DNA of 64,000 bases from Burkholderia sp. SRS-46 (GTDB lineage Bacteria > Pseudomonadota > Gammaproteobacteria > Burkholderiales > Burkholderiaceae), in the NCBI RefSeq assembly GCF_004343775.1, contig NZ_PTXL01000001.1, positions 496,001-560,000 on the forward strand, given 5' to 3'. Below are positions 7,235 to 18,971 of the stretch, piece after piece. Every line of letters starts with the position of its first letter. The stretch's first letter is position 1. A model generated the notes under the pieces. That model did no database searches. It worked only from the letters and a program-made list of their open reading frames with translations, and had not been told where the DNA came from. The position numbers and the translations under genes were made by a program.

Positions 7235-9541
7235 TCAGGCGGGCAGGCGGATCACGCTGGCATCCTTGCGGATCAGCAGCGATGACGCGAGCATCTGCTT
7301 GCATTGGTGCGCGAGCACCTTCAGGTCGTGCGTGAGTTCGGCGCCGACCGCGTCGGACCGTTCGGCGGCCACCACCATCGCGTCGAGCTCGCGCGTGATC
7401 TGCTTGCTGGCCTCGAGCTGGTGCGCGGGCGGCGGCTCGCCGGCTTCGGCCTTCTCGAGGTTGTCGAGCACGGCGGCGAGCCCGCGCTGCAGCGCGCCGC
7501 CGTGGACGGCCGCGGCCTCGGTGGGGCCGCCGTCGGGCGCGCATGCGTTGCGGATCAGCGGCGCGGCCGCCGTGATCTGCGCGCCGAGCACGTGCGTCTG
7601 CACGAGCAGGTCGTTCAGCTCGGGCACGAAGCGCTGGTGCGCCTTCGGCTCGATCATCATCCGCTGGAACGCCTGGCCGAGGTTCGCGAACGCAATGTGC
7701 ACGTTCTTGCGCGCGAGACGGTACTGGTAATCGTCGTCGAGGCCGCCGGACTGGGTCTCGACCGCCGCGGCGACCACTGGCACCACGGCCGCGCCGTCGG
7801 CCTCCGGGACGACCGGCGCGCGCGCGCCGCGCCCGGCGCGCCACGCGGCCTGGAAATGCTTGCGGGTGGCCGTCAGCATGTCGGCGACCTGCTTGCCCAT
7901 CAGCCGGTATTCCCAGTACGGGAACAGCCGGCTCGCGGCGATCGCGATCATGCAGCCGACCACGGTGTCGATCGCCCGCTCGCCGATGATCGCCATGTTG
8001 CCCGGCGCGAGCAGGTGGAACATCAGCAGCACGTACGCGGACGTGAACACGACGCTCGCCGCGTAATTGAACAGCAGCAGGCTGTAGCTCATCACCATCG
8101 AGCCGAACATGATCGCGATCAGCAGGTGCGTATCCTTGACCGTGTAGATCAGCGCGACGCTCGCCGCGCAGCCGATCAGCGTGCCGACGATACGCGCCGC
8201 GTTGCGCTGCTTGGTCAGCGAATAGCCGGGCTTCAGGATGATGATGGTGGTCATCACGATCCAGTACGCGTTGGTGAGCGGCAGCAGCCGCCCGAGCCAG
8301 AAGCCGACCGCCACCGCGATCGTCACGCGCAGCGCATGCCGGAAGCTCGGCGAGCGCATGTTCAGGTTCGAGAAGACCAGCAGCGGCGACACGCTGCGGC
8401 GCTGCAGGAAGCGAGTGAGCGCCTTGTCGATCTTCAGTTCGGTTTGCTGCGGATCGGCGCTGCCCGACAGGTTGCGGCGCATCCGCTCGATCAGGCGCGT
8501 CGCGCTCCAGATGCGCCGGAACGTCGCGAGCACGGCCGCATACGCTTCCGCGTTGGTGGCCGGGAAGTTCTTCTTGCGCATCAGCTCGATCTCGTACTCG
8601 ATCGCGCGCAATTCGGCCTTCACGCTGATCCGAGAATGCGGCGTGCGGTTCTCGAGCACCGCGAGGCCGATCTCCTCGAGATCGGCGGCGGCCTTGCGGA
8701 TCAGGTCGCGGTAGAAGATGATCAGGTCCGAGCCGCCGAACGTGTTGCGCACGAGCGGGTAGTCGGTGTGCGCGCCGACGAACAGCTCGTGCAGGTCGAC
8801 GCTGTTGATGAACAGGTTGTACATCGCCACGCGGCCCGGGTCGAGCTTGCCGCGCCGCAGCTTCGGCAGGTTGCGCAGCACGATGTCGCGCGCGGTTTCC
8901 TGCGTCTCGACCGCGGTGATCTGCTTGGCGACCAGGTTGCGGTAGCACTCGTCGAGATCGGCGTCGAGGTCGTAGAACGCCGCGCGGGCAAGCAGGTAGT
9001 CGGCGCACGCGAACAGGCTCTCGGCGAGCGCCTGCTGCTCGATCCGGCGCGCCTGCCATTGCGACACGACGGTGGCCCAGTACGTGTACCAGAGGCCGCC
9101 CGCGAGAATCCAGCCGGCGTTGATGAACGCCTGCAGCGGCGTGAGCTTCTCCTCGAGCGTCATCACCATCATGAACAGCGTCGCGAAGCTGATCTGCGGC
9201 CAGCGGTTGCCGTAGACGACGATCAGCGACAGCACGAACGTGAGCGGCACGATCGTCAGCCACAGCGCGAAGATGTTCGGCGTCGCGAGCCCGGTCGCGA
9301 GCGCGGCGAGAAAGCCGATCACGCTGCACGCGAGCATTTCGTTGTGCTTGTACTTGAGCGGGCCGGGCATGTCGACGACGCACGCGCCGAGCGCGCCCGT
9401 CGCGATCGTGAAGCCGAGCTCGCGGTTGTCGAACACGATCAGGCACAGCACGGCCGGCAGCGATACGCCGATCGCGATCCGCAGGCCACCGAAAAAATAC
9501 TGGCTGTAAAGAAACTTTCTGATTTCGACGGAATAGCGCAT
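7235..9541 (-). CDS. FUSC-family inner-membrane protein (YccS/YhfK-like)
   Basis: A 768-residue membrane protein with two blocks of hydrophobic helices (about residues 15-165 and 400-530), each followed by a soluble region. This is the duplicated layout of the fusaric-acid-resistance/aromatic-acid-exporter family. The N-terminal MRYSVEIRKFLYSQYFFGGLR is typical of YccS-like members. These proteins are thought to act in efflux of aromatic acids or in envelope homeostasis, but there is no membrane-fusion partner gene here, so the cargo is unknown. It is transcribed alone and is divergent from recC. Confidence 0.85.
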   Translation of the reverse strand: MRYSVEIRKFLYSQYFFGGLRIAIGVSLPAVLCLIVFDNRELGFTIATGALGACVVDMPGPLKYKHNEMLACSVIGFLAALATGLATPNIFALWLTIVPLTFVLSLIVVYGNRWPQISFATLFMMVMTLEEKLTPLQAFINAGWILAGGLWYTYWATVVSQWQARRIEQQALAESLFACADYLLARAAFYDLDADLDECYRNLVAKQITAVETQETARDIVLRNLPKLRRGKLDPGRVAMYNLFINSVDLHELFVGAHTDYPLVRNTFGGSDLIIFYRDLIRKAAADLEEIGLAVLENRTPHSRISVKAELRAIEYEIELMRKKNFPATNAEAYAAVLATFRRIWSATRLIERMRRNLSGSADPQQTELKIDKALTRFLQRRSVSPLLVFSNLNMRSPSFRHALRVTIAVAVGFWLGRLLPLTNAYWIVMTTIIILKPGYSLTKQRNAARIVGTLIGCAASVALIYTVKDTHLLIAIMFGSMVMSYSLLLFNYAASVVFTSAYVLLMFHLLAPGNMAIIGERAIDTVVGCMIAIAASRLFPYWEYRLMGKQVADMLTATRKHFQAAWRAGRGARAPVVPEADGAAVVPVVAAAVETQSGGLDDDYQYRLARKNVHIAFANLGQAFQRMMIEPKAHQRFVPELNDLLVQTHVLGAQITAAAPLIRNACAPDGGPTEAAAVHGGALQRGLAAVLDNLEKAEAGEPPPAHQLEASKQITRELDAMVVAAERSDAVGAELTHDLKVLAHQCKQMLASSLLIRKDASVIRLPA

Positions 9542-9721
9542 CGATGGGCGGTAGGGCTGACGGCGACGCCAGGGGGGCGTCCGGACTGGCGACGAGTCTA
9601 TCGTATTTCGCGCTGCTCAAGACCTCGGTCGTTCGGTGGATACGCGCGGCGGCGCCCCTTTGCTATCCTTGGTGCTTTCGATCGCCCGGCCTGGCCGGCG
9701 CGACGCTCCGACGCCCGCTTC

Positions 9722-12700
9722 ATGCTCCATCTCTTCTATTCGAACCGCCACGAAACACTGGCCGACGCGCTGCTCGACGATCTCGCCGCATTCCCGGCCC
9801 GCAACGGGCCGTGGGCGCAGCAGCAGATCATCGTGCCGAGCGCGGCGCTGCGCCGCCGGCTCGAACTCGACATCGCCGAGCGCCACGGCGTGTGCGCGAA
9901 CGTCGAATTCACCTATCTCGCGCAGTGGCTGTGGGCGCAGATCGGCCGCGTGCTGACGGTGCCCGCGCGTTCGCCGTTCGCGCCCGACCGCCTCGTCTGG
10001 CGCTGCTACCGGCTGCTCGCCGAAGCGGCGGGCGACGCGCCGTGGCGCGCGTCGCCGCGGCTCGCCGCGTATCTCGCCGCGTCCGACGACGCGATGCGCT
10101 ACGAGCTCGCGCACCGGATCGCGACGGTCCTCGATCATTACCTGACCTATCGCCCGGAGTGGCTTGCCGCGTGGCAGGCCGGCGAGTCGGTGCTCGCGGG
10201 CGACGGTGCGCCGCGCGGAGCGGACGAGGCCGCGCGCGACGACGAGCGCTGGCAGGCGGCGCTGTGGCGTGCGCTGCTCGCGGAGCTGAGCGACAGCGGC
10301 ACGCCGCCCGCGCACCGCTTCCTCGGCGAGGCGCGCCATCTCGACCTGGACACCGTCGCGCGCGCGGACTGGCCGGAATCGGTCAGCGTGTTCGCGCTGC
10401 CGACGATGCCGCCGCTGCACGTCGCGCTGCTGCGCGAGCTGTCGCGCTGGATCGACGTGCGCATCTACGCGCTCAACCCGTGCCGCGAATTCTGGTTCGA
10501 CATCGTCACCGCCGCGCGCGCCGAGGCGCTCGACGCGGCGGGGCGGCTCGACTACCAGGAAGTCGGGCACCCGCTGCTCGCCGAATGGGGCCGCCAGACG
10601 CAGGCGCAGCTGCACATGCTGCACGAGCTGACCGAAAGCGCGGCGTCGAGCGACGCGACGCGCTACGCCGAGAATCCCGCGCCGACCTGGCTCGCGCGCA
10701 TCCAGAACGCGATCCTCGACCTGCAGCCCGAAGCGGCGCTCGGCGCGCCGCCGGCGGAGCACGGCATCGAGGTGCATGTCTGCCACAGCCTCGCGCGCCA
10801 GCTCGAGGTGCTGCACGACCGCCTGCTCGCGTGGTTCGATGCCGACGCCGGCCTGCGGCCGTCCGACGTGCTCGTCGCGGTGGCCGACCTCGCCGCGGCG
10901 GGGCCGCTGATCGACGCGGTGTTCGGCACGGCCGGCACCGGCAGCGCACGCATTCCTTACCGGGTCTCCGGCCTGCCGCCGTCGCAGGCGAACCCGGTCG
11001 CGCGCGTGCTGCTCGACTGGCTCGCGCTGCCCGAGCGGCAGGTCGGCGCGCCGGAGCTGATCGAGTGGCTGCGCGTCGATGCGGTGGCCGCGCGCTACGG
11101 CATCGACGCAGCCGCGCTCGAAACGGTGCAGACCTGGCTCGCGGCCGCCGGCGCGCGGCGCGGGCTCGCGCCGCAAGCGAGCGACGGCGCGGGGGTGCCG
11201 TCGCCGCGCCATACGTTCTCGGATGCGCTGGCCCGCCTGTTCCTCGGCTATGCGATGCCGGACGGCGCCGCGCCGGTCGGCGCGTGGCTGCCGGTCGAGG
11301 CGGCTACCGGCAGCGAAGCCGAGCTGCTCGGCCGTCTCGCGCGCTTCACCGACGATCTCGACGGTTTTGCACGGCGGGTGGCGGAGTCGCACACGCCGCG
11401 CGCATGGAGCGAGCTGTTCGCCGACACGCTCGCGCGCTTCTTCGATTCCGGCGCCGCGTATGCCGATGCGCTGTCGGGCGTGCGCGACGCGCTCGACGCG
11501 ATGCTGGCCGCGATGACGGAGGGCGCGCCCGAGCAGGTGCTGCCTGCCGCCGTCGTGCGCGCGGGGCTGGCTGCCGCGCTCGACGATCCCGCCCGTGGCG
11601 GGGTGCCGTGGGGCGGCGTGACGTTCTCGTCGCTGACGAGCCTGCGCGGGCTGCCGTACCGCATCGTGTGCCTGCTCGGCATGGACGACGGCGTGCTGCC
11701 GAGCCTCGCGCGCGCGGACGAATTCGACCTGATGGCGGTGCTGCCGAAGCTCGGCGACCGGCAGCGGCGCGACGACGAGCGCAATCTGTTCCTCGACCTG
11801 GTGCTCGCCGCGCGCGACCGGTTGCTGATCGCCTATACGGGGCGCAGCATCCGCGACAACGCGCCGTTGCCGCCCGCCGCGCTCGTCGACGAATTGCTCG
11901 ACCATCTCGCGCTGGTCGCCGCCGGCCCCGACGCCGCGCCGGACGCGGTCGACGCCGCGCGCAGCGGGTTCGTCGTCGAGCATCCGCTGCAGCCGTTCGC
12001 GGCCGCGTATTTCCAGCCGGCGGGGCCGCTGTTTTCGTACGACGCGGAGCGGGCATCGCTCGCGACGCTGCTGAGCGCCGATGCGTCCCGCGACGGCGCG
12101 CGCGGCGCGGCGTTCTTCGCGCAGCCGTTGCCGGCCGAGCCCGTCGAGCCGGTCGCGTTTACCGATTTCGAGCGGTTCTGGCGCCACCCGGCGCGCGCGC
12201 TGCTGCGCGAGCGCCTCGGCATCGTGTTGAAGGACGCGCAGGCCGAGCTGCTCGATACCGAGCCGTTCGCGCTCGACTTCACGGGCAGCGACGCGCTGGC
12301 CGGGCGCGTGCTGCCGCTGCTGATCGAATCGGGCGACGCGCGCGTGCAGGATCACGCGCTGCGCATCGCGGACGCGAGCCCGGAACTGCCGGGCGGCGCG
12401 ACCGGCGCCGTGTGGCGCGACCAGGCGCTCGGCTCGCTGGCACAACTGGCCGCGAACGTGCGCGGCGCGCTGGCCGACGGCGCCGAGCGCCGGCCGTTTT
12501 CGATCGAGGTCGCGCCGGCGTGGCCCGAAGCGGAGCACGCCTGGTTCGGGCCTTATGACGCCGCGCTGTCGCGCGACGCGGTGGCCGCGCCGCTCGTGCT
12601 GCACGGCACGCTGAACCGGCTGACGGCTGCCGGGCAGGTGATCTATCGCTATGCACGGCCGAGCGCGCGGGATTATCTGTCCGCGTGGCTCGCGCATCTC

Positions 12701-13060
12701 GCCTACTGCGCGGCGGTGCCGGACGGGCCGCGCCGCACGCTGTGGTTCGGCAGCGGCGGCGCGTTCGAGCTGACGCCCGTCGCGGCGCCGCTCGCGCGTC
12801 TCGCGCCGCTCGCCGCGCTGTTCCGCGCGGGCCGGCGCATGCCGCTGCGATTCTTTCCGCGCAGCGCGTGGGCCTGGGTGAGCGAAAGCGAAGCGAAGGC
12901 GGCGAGCGTCTGGATCAACGACCGGGTCGTGAGCGAAGCCGACGATCCCGCGCTCGCGATCGCGTGGCGCGGCGCGAACCCGTCGCTCGACGAGCCGTTC
13001 GGCGCGCTCGCGCGGCTCGTGTTCGAGCCGCTCGTCGAACACCTGAAGGAGGTCGCATGA
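9722..13060 (+). CDS. recC: RecBCD enzyme, gamma subunit RecC
   Basis: A 1112-residue RecC, similar in length to E. coli RecC. It begins MLHLFYSNRHETLADAL, the conserved N-terminus, which fixes the ATG at 9722. RecC is the inactive helicase-like subunit that splits the strands and scans for Chi within RecBCD in the cytoplasm. The segment FSSLTSLRGLPYRIVCLLGMDDGVLP is characteristic. Its stop overlaps the recB start (ATGA at 13057), so the genes are translationally coupled. The complex processes double-strand breaks for RecA-dependent repair and degrades foreign linear DNA. Confidence 0.95.
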   Translation: MLHLFYSNRHETLADALLDDLAAFPARNGPWAQQQIIVPSAALRRRLELDIAERHGVCANVEFTYLAQWLWAQIGRVLTVPARSPFAPDRLVWRCYRLLAEAAGDAPWRASPRLAAYLAASDDAMRYELAHRIATVLDHYLTYRPEWLAAWQAGESVLAGDGAPRGADEAARDDERWQAALWRALLAELSDSGTPPAHRFLGEARHLDLDTVARADWPESVSVFALPTMPPLHVALLRELSRWIDVRIYALNPCREFWFDIVTAARAEALDAAGRLDYQEVGHPLLAEWGRQTQAQLHMLHELTESAASSDATRYAENPAPTWLARIQNAILDLQPEAALGAPPAEHGIEVHVCHSLARQLEVLHDRLLAWFDADAGLRPSDVLVAVADLAAAGPLIDAVFGTAGTGSARIPYRVSGLPPSQANPVARVLLDWLALPERQVGAPELIEWLRVDAVAARYGIDAAALETVQTWLAAAGARRGLAPQASDGAGVPSPRHTFSDALARLFLGYAMPDGAAPVGAWLPVEAATGSEAELLGRLARFTDDLDGFARRVAESHTPRAWSELFADTLARFFDSGAAYADALSGVRDALDAMLAAMTEGAPEQVLPAAVVRAGLAAALDDPARGGVPWGGVTFSSLTSLRGLPYRIVCLLGMDDGVLPSLARADEFDLMAVLPKLGDRQRRDDERNLFLDLVLAARDRLLIAYTGRSIRDNAPLPPAALVDELLDHLALVAAGPDAAPDAVDAARSGFVVEHPLQPFAAAYFQPAGPLFSYDAERASLATLLSADASRDGARGAAFFAQPLPAEPVEPVAFTDFERFWRHPARALLRERLGIVLKDAQAELLDTEPFALDFTGSDALAGRVLPLLIESGDARVQDHALRIADASPELPGGATGAVWRDQALGSLAQLAANVRGALADGAERRPFSIEVAPAWPEAEHAWFGPYDAALSRDAVAAPLVLHGTLNRLTAAGQVIYRYARPSARDYLSAWLAHLAYCAAVPDGPRRTLWFGSGGAFELTPVAAPLARLAPLAALFRAGRRMPLRFFPRSAWAWVSESEAKAASVWINDRVVSEADDPALAIAWRGANPSLDEPFGALARLVFEPLVEHLKEVA

Positions 13061-16000
13061 GCGGCGCATCGCATCCGCTGGCGGCGCTCGAGCTCGACGT
13101 GTTCGCGTGTCCGCTCGACGGCGTCAACCAGATCGAGGCGTCGGCGGGCACCGGCAAGACCTGGAACATCTGCGCGCTGTACGTGCGGCTGCTGCTCGAG
13201 AAGGATCTCGGCGCGGACCAGATCCTGGTCGTGACCTTCACCAAGGCCGCGACGGCGGAACTGCACGAACGCATCCGCGGCCGGCTCGCGCAGCTTGCGC
13301 ATGCGCTCGACACCGGCGACGACGGCGGCGATCCGTTCATCACACGCCTCGTCGACACGACGCTCGGCGCCGACGGCGTGCTCGATGCGCCGACGGCCGC
13401 GAAGCGGATCCGGCGCGCGCTGCGCGCGTTCGACCAGGCGGCGATCCACACGATCCACGCGTTCTGCCAGCGCGCGCTGCAGGAGGCGCCGTTCGCCGCC
13501 GCGATGCCGTTCGCGTTCGAGATGCAGGCCGACGACGCGGCATTGCGCTTCGAGCTGGCGGCCGATTTCTGGCGCACCCGCGTCGAGCCGATCGCGGCGC
13601 GCTGGCCGGGCTTCGCCGCGTGGCTCGTCGAATCGGGCGCGGGCCCGGCCGCGCTCGACGCGCAGCTCGCGCGCCGGCTGAAGAAGCCGCTCGCCGCCTT
13701 GCGCTGGGATGGGGTTGGCGAACCTGACGAAGCGGTGGAAGCGGCCGCGGCCGAATGCTTCGCGGAGGCGGCGCGGATCTGGGCGGCCGAGCGCGACGCG
13801 ATCGACGCATTGCTGCGCGTCGCGCAGCCGGCGCTGAACCAGCGCTCGCACAAGCCGGAGGCGATCGCCGACGCGCTCGACGCGTGGTCCGCGCATTTCG
13901 CGCATGCCGACGCGACGGCCGGGTTGCCGAAGGCCGCGCTGCGACTGACGCGCGCGGCGCTCGTCAAGGCGACCAAGAAGGGCGGCGCGACGCCGGACCA
14001 TCCGTTCTTCGACGTCGCGGATGCGCTCGACGCCGCGGTGGCCGCCGCCGAGGCCGCGCAGCGCGCGCGCTGGCTCGCGCTCGTCGCCGTGTGGCTCGAC
14101 GAGGCACCGCGCGCACTGGCGGAGCGCAAGCGCACGCGGCGCGTCGTGTCGTTCGACGATCTGCTCGCGAACCTGTACGACGCGCTGCATACGCATCCGT
14201 GGCTCGCGCAGACGCTGCGCGCACGCTATCCGGCCGCGCTGATCGACGAATTCCAGGATACCGACCCGCTGCAGTTCGCGATCTTCGACCGGATCTTCGC
14301 ACCCGGCGGGCCGCTGTTCCTCGTCGGCGATCCGAAGCAGGCGATCTACAGCTTTCGCGCGGCGGACCTGCACACGTACCTGGCGGCACGCGCGCGGGCG
14401 AGCGCGTGCTACACGCTGGCGGTCAACCAGCGTTCGACGCCCGCGGTCGTCGATGCGTGCAACCGCTTCTTCATGTCGAACCCGCGTGCGTTCGTGCTCG
14501 ACGGCCTCGACTATTACCCGGTGCGGGCCGGCACGCGCGTGCGCGCGCCGCTTGCCGACGAGACGGATGCCGGCCCGGCGGGCGACTTCCGGATCTGGAC
14601 GCTGCCGGGCGGCGACGACGTGTGGCTCAAGCGCGACGCGCAAGCGCACGCCGCGCAGGCCTGCGCGGCGGAGATCGCGCGGCTGATGCAGGGCGCGCGC
14701 GACGGGCGCGTGCGGCTCGGCGACACGCCGCTGTCGCCGGGCGACATCGCGGTGCTCGTGCAGACGCACAAGCAGGGCAGCCTCGTGAAGCGGGTGCTGG
14801 CGACCTGGGGCATCGGCAGCGTCGAGCTTGCGCAGGCGTCGGTGTTCTCGACCGGCGATGCCGAGCAGCTCGAACGCGTGCTGGCGGCGATCGACGCGCC
14901 GGGCGACCTGCGGCGCCTGCGCGCGGCGCTGGCGTCGGACTGGTTCGGCCTCGATGCCGGCGCGCTGTGGCGGATGGAGCAGGGCGACGGCGACGCGCGC
15001 GGCGCGGCGCTGCAGGATGCCGACGGCGCCGATGCGATGAGCTGGGTCGAACGCTTCTCGCGGTATCGCCTGCTGTGGCGCGAACGCGGCTTCGCGGTGA
15101 TGTGGCGCACGTTCACGCGCGAGCTGCGGATCGCCGAGCGGCTGATGGCGGCCGCCGACGGCGAGCGCCGCGTGACGGACGTGAATCATCTCGCCGAGCT
15201 CACGCAGGCGCGCGCGTCCGCGCAGCCGGGCATCGCGCCGACACTGCGCTGGCTCGCCGCGCAGCGGCTCGACGGCGGCGGCGAGGAGGCGCAGCTGCGC
15301 CTCGAATCCGATCGCAACCTCGTGCAGATCGTGACCGTGCACAAATCGAAGGGCCTCGAATACGCGATCGTGTTCTGCCCGTTCCTGAACGACGGCGCGC
15401 TGCGCGAGCCGTTCGCGTCCGCGTTGCCCGATGCGCGCGAGTATCACGACGAAGCGGGCGATGCGGTGCTGCACTACGGCTGCGACGAGGAGGCCGCCGA
15501 GCATGCGGCGCGCCAGGCGATGCGCGAGCAGGCGGCGGAGCGCGCGCGGCTCGTCTACGTGGCGCTCACGCGCGCGGTCTATCGCTGCTACCTCGTCGCG
15601 GGGCCTTACCTGTCGTCGCGCTCGACGCGCGAATCGCGGCGCAGCGTGCTGAACTGGCTCGTGGCCGGCGGCGGCCAGTCGTTCGACGCGTGGCTCGACG
15701 AGCCGCCCGACGAGGCCGCGCTCGAACAGGCATGGCGCGCGCTCGCGGGCGGCCCGGTGAGCGTCGCGCCGCTGCCGGCGCCCGCGCGCCGCGAGCGGCT
15801 GGCCGCCGGGCACGACGCGTCGCAGGCGCTGGCCGCGCGCCATGCGTCGCGTCTGCTGCGGGATGCGTGGCGGATCGCGAGCTTCAGTTCGCTGACCGCA
15901 TCGGCGGCGCGCGAGGAGGCGGGCGTCGCGGCCGTGCCGGACGACGCGCTGCGGCCCGACCACGACGCGCTGGCCGAGCTTGCGCCGGACGGCGATCAGG

Positions 16001-16767
16001 ACGACGCGCCGCCGGCGGCCGCGCCGTCCGACGACGACATCCTCGTGTTTCCGCGCGGCGCGGCGGCCGGCGAGTGCCTGCACCGCCTGTTCGAACTGAG
16101 CGATTTCACCGATCCGGCGTCGTGGCATGCGGCCGCGCTGGGCGCGCTGCACGATCGGCCGGTCGAGGCGGAGCCCGAGCAGGGCCCGCGGCTTCCGGCG
16201 ATGATGGCGCGGCTCGTCGACGACGTGGTGCGCACGGAGCTGGTGCCGGGCATGCGGCTCGCCGATCTCGATCCCGCGAAGCGGCTGAACGAGATGGGCT
16301 TCCTGTTTCCGGCGCCGTCGCTGGAGCTTTCGGCGCTGCGCCGGATGCTGATCGCGCACGGCTATCCGGACGTCGCGCTGGAGGCGGGCATGCTCGCCGG
16401 TTTCATCAAGGGTTTCATCGACATGATCGTCGAACATGACGGCCGGTTCTGGATCGTCGACTGGAAGTCGAACCATCTCGGCAATACGCCGGACGCCTAC
16501 GGCCCGCGCGCGCTCGACGCGGCGATGGCCGATCACGCGTATCACCTGCAGGCGCTGCTCTACACGGTCGCGCTGCATCGCTACCTGCGCGGCCGGCTGC
16601 GCGACTACGACTACGACACGCACATCGCGGGCTACCTGTACCTGTTCGTGCGCGGCGTGCGGCCGGGCTGGCGCAGCGGCGGCGAGCCGGCCGGCGTGCA
16701 CGCGCGGCGGCCCGCCCGCGAGCTCGTCGACGCGCTCGACCTGCTGATGGAAGGAGGCCGCGCATGA
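13057..16767 (+). CDS. recB: RecBCD enzyme, beta subunit RecB (helicase-nuclease)
   Basis: A 1236-residue RecB. An N-terminal UvrD-type helicase carries Walker A ASAGTGKT (Lys34), [13 protein letters not shown] (motif II) and [11 protein letters not shown] (motif V). A C-terminal RecB nuclease domain carries the Mg2+ ligands in [19 protein letters not shown] (Asp1122, Asp1135, Lys1137). All catalytic residues are present. It moves 3' to 5' and cuts both strands, with Chi-dependent attenuation and RecA loading. It overlaps recC upstream and recD downstream by ATGA junctions. Confidence 0.96.
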   Translation: MSGASHPLAALELDVFACPLDGVNQIEASAGTGKTWNICALYVRLLLEKDLGADQILVVTFTKAATAELHERIRGRLAQLAHALDTGDDGGDPFITRLVDTTLGADGVLDAPTAAKRIRRALRAFDQAAIHTIHAFCQRALQEAPFAAAMPFAFEMQADDAALRFELAADFWRTRVEPIAARWPGFAAWLVESGAGPAALDAQLARRLKKPLAALRWDGVGEPDEAVEAAAAECFAEAARIWAAERDAIDALLRVAQPALNQRSHKPEAIADALDAWSAHFAHADATAGLPKAALRLTRAALVKATKKGGATPDHPFFDVADALDAAVAAAEAAQRARWLALVAVWLDEAPRALAERKRTRRVVSFDDLLANLYDALHTHPWLAQTLRARYPAALIDEFQDTDPLQFAIFDRIFAPGGPLFLVGDPKQAIYSFRAADLHTYLAARARASACYTLAVNQRSTPAVVDACNRFFMSNPRAFVLDGLDYYPVRAGTRVRAPLADETDAGPAGDFRIWTLPGGDDVWLKRDAQAHAAQACAAEIARLMQGARDGRVRLGDTPLSPGDIAVLVQTHKQGSLVKRVLATWGIGSVELAQASVFSTGDAEQLERVLAAIDAPGDLRRLRAALASDWFGLDAGALWRMEQGDGDARGAALQDADGADAMSWVERFSRYRLLWRERGFAVMWRTFTRELRIAERLMAAADGERRVTDVNHLAELTQARASAQPGIAPTLRWLAAQRLDGGGEEAQLRLESDRNLVQIVTVHKSKGLEYAIVFCPFLNDGALREPFASALPDAREYHDEAGDAVLHYGCDEEAAEHAARQAMREQAAERARLVYVALTRAVYRCYLVAGPYLSSRSTRESRRSVLNWLVAGGGQSFDAWLDEPPDEAALEQAWRALAGGPVSVAPLPAPARRERLAAGHDASQALAARHASRLLRDAWRIASFSSLTASAAREEAGVAAVPDDALRPDHDALAELAPDGDQDDAPPAAAPSDDDILVFPRGAAAGECLHRLFELSDFTDPASWHAAALGALHDRPVEAEPEQGPRLPAMMARLVDDVVRTELVPGMRLADLDPAKRLNEMGFLFPAPSLELSALRRMLIAHGYPDVALEAGMLAGFIKGFIDMIVEHDGRFWIVDWKSNHLGNTPDAYGPRALDAAMADHAYHLQALLYTVALHRYLRGRLRDYDYDTHIAGYLYLFVRGVRPGWRSGGEPAGVHARRPARELVDALDLLMEGGRA

Positions 16768-18971
16768 GCACGCCCGACGATCTGCTCGAATTCACCGGCG
16801 GCCTCGTCGCGCGGCTGCCCGAGCCCGCGGATTTCGGCATCGCGCTCGCGGAAGGATTCGCACGCCGGATCGGCGAACTCGCGCGCCGCGCCGGTGCGCC
16901 GGCCACGGCGTCGCGCTGGGCGGCGCGGGCCGCGTTCGCGGCCAGCCGGGCGACCGCGGGCGGCCACGTGTGCGTGTCGCTCGGCGCGCTCGCGCAGCGC
17001 TACGACGAACCGCTCGCCGACGTGCGCGCGGCGCTCGCGGCAAGCGGCATCGCCGCGTTCGGCGCGCTCGCGCGCGGCGACGAGCGGCCGCTGATCGTGG
17101 ACCGTCACGACCGTCTCTATCTCGCGCGCTATTTCGACTACGAGCGGCAGCTCGCCGACGCGCTGGTCGCCCCGGCCGGCGAAGGCATTGCCGCCGACGC
17201 GCTGGCGCCGGACGTGCTGCGCGAGCGCCTCGCGCGCTACTTCGGCCCGGCGGCCGGTGGCGTCGACTGGCAGCGCGTCGCGGCGATCGTCGCGTTGACG
17301 GGCCGCGTGACGATCGTCAGCGGCGGCCCCGGCACCGGCAAGACGACCACGGTCGTCGGCGTGCTCGCGTGCCTGCTCGACGCGCATCCGGACCTGCGCG
17401 TCGCGCTGGCCGCGCCGACCGGCAAGGCGGCGCAGCGGATGCAGGAAGCGCTGCACACGCGCGCCGGCGACCTGCCGCCCGAGCTCGCCGCGCGGCTGCC
17501 GAACACGTCGTACACGCTGCACCGCCTGCTCGGCGGCGGCGGGGCGGCAGGCTTCCGCCATCATCGCGACAACCCGCTGCCGTACGACCTGATCGTCGTC
17601 GACGAGGCGTCGATGATCGACGTCGCGCTGGCCGCGCATCTGCTCGACGCGCTCGCGCCGGGCGCGCGGCTCGTGCTGCTCGGCGACAAGGACCAGCTCG
17701 CCGCGGTCGAGGCGGGCGCGGTGTTCGCCGAATTGAGCGCGCGGCCGTCGTTCAGCGTGGCGGCCCGCGCGCGCATCGCGCAGGCGCTCGGTATCGACGA
17801 AGCGGCCTTCGTCGCGGCACTGCCGGTGCCGGACGACGTCGCGTCGGCGGCGGCCGCCGCGCCTGTCGCGGCAACGCCCGACCGCCGGCCCGCCGCACCG
17901 GCGAAGCTCGACACCCGGCAGGCGTCGCTGTTCGACGACGAGCCGCCGGTGGAGGCGGCCGTCACGATCGATGTACCGACCGGCGACGCCGACGATGCGC
18001 CCGCGTGGATCGAGGCCGACGAGCTGCGGTGGCTCGATGCGGTGACGCTGCCGCCGCTCGATGCGGACGCCGCGCCAAGTGTCGCCGCGACGGCCGGGGC
18101 GATCGCCGGGGCGGCGGAAATGTCGTCGCCCGCGCCGCTCGCGGACTGCGTCGTCTGGCTCGAGCGCAATTACCGCTTTGGGCTCGACTCGCCGATCGGC
18201 CGCCTGTCGCTGGCGATTCGCCGCGGCGCGGTGCAGGACGCGCTCGACGCGCTGCCCGCGAGCGACGCGGCCGCCGCGTCGCTTTACGAAGATGCCGGCG
18301 ACATGCTGGCCACGCCGACCATCGAGCGCCTCGCGCAGCGTTTCTCGGCCTACCTGGATGCCTTGCGCGACGCGCTCGCGGATGCCGCGCCGGAGCCGTT
18401 GCCGCTGTTCGACGCGCTCAACCGTTTCCGGATCCTGTGCGCGACGCGCGGCGGGTCGCGCGGCGCCGAGCACGTCAATGCACTGGTCGCGGCGCACGTG
18501 CGCCGCGCCGCGCGCGTGCCGCTCGCCGTCGGCGCGCACTGGTTCACCGGGCGGCCGGTGATGGTGACGCGCAACGATTACGCGCTCGGGCTGTTCAACG
18601 GCGACATCGGCATCGCGCTGCCCGATGCGCAGGGCGTGCTGCGCGTGTGGTTCAGGCGCGCCGACGGCACGGCGCGCGCGGTATCGCCGGCGGCGCTGCC
18701 GCCGCACGAGACGGCTTTCGCGCTGACCGTCCACAAGTCGCAGGGCTCGGAGTTCGACGAGGCCGCGCTCGTGCTGCCGGCAACCTTCGGCCGCGTGCTG
18801 ACGCGCGAGCTGGTCTACACCGCGGTGACGCGGGCACGCACGCGCGTGCAGGTGATCGGCGGCCGTCGCGTGCTCGCGCAGGCGATCGCGACGCGCACGC
18901 AGCGCGATTCGGGCCTGTCGGCGCGCATCGACGAAGCGCTCGCGCGGCGCTGCGCGGAGGTGTCGCGATGA
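16764..18971 (+). CDS. recD: RecBCD enzyme, alpha subunit RecD (5'-3' helicase)
   Basis: A 735-residue RecD, about 125 residues longer than E. coli RecD. Walker A is [10 protein letters not shown] (Lys193), Walker B is [10 protein letters not shown], and the C-terminal UvrD-like motif is [15 protein letters not shown], so helicase function looks intact. The extra length is an Ala/Pro/Asp-rich insertion at about residues 345-455, between the [16 protein letters not shown] motif and LERNYRFG. It contains QASLF at 386-390, which resembles a sliding-clamp-binding motif. It overlaps recB and arfB by 4 and 4 bp. Confidence 0.95.
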   Translation: MSTPDDLLEFTGGLVARLPEPADFGIALAEGFARRIGELARRAGAPATASRWAARAAFAASRATAGGHVCVSLGALAQRYDEPLADVRAALAASGIAAFGALARGDERPLIVDRHDRLYLARYFDYERQLADALVAPAGEGIAADALAPDVLRERLARYFGPAAGGVDWQRVAAIVALTGRVTIVSGGPGTGKTTTVVGVLACLLDAHPDLRVALAAPTGKAAQRMQEALHTRAGDLPPELAARLPNTSYTLHRLLGGGGAAGFRHHRDNPLPYDLIVVDEASMIDVALAAHLLDALAPGARLVLLGDKDQLAAVEAGAVFAELSARPSFSVAARARIAQALGIDEAAFVAALPVPDDVASAAAAAPVAATPDRRPAAPAKLDTRQASLFDDEPPVEAAVTIDVPTGDADDAPAWIEADELRWLDAVTLPPLDADAAPSVAATAGAIAGAAEMSSPAPLADCVVWLERNYRFGLDSPIGRLSLAIRRGAVQDALDALPASDAAAASLYEDAGDMLATPTIERLAQRFSAYLDALRDALADAAPEPLPLFDALNRFRILCATRGGSRGAEHVNALVAAHVRRAARVPLAVGAHWFTGRPVMVTRNDYALGLFNGDIGIALPDAQGVLRVWFRRADGTARAVSPAALPPHETAFALTVHKSQGSEFDEAALVLPATFGRVLTRELVYTAVTRARTRVQVIGGRRVLAQAIATRTQRDSGLSARIDEALARRCAEVSR

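Noticed and set aside
9617-16701. Very long antisense open frames (over 1100 codons) on the minus strand opposite recC and recB
   Set aside because: They are Arg/Ala/His-rich, have no recognisable domain, and arise from GC-biased third positions of the real genes, whose conserved motifs are on the plus strand.
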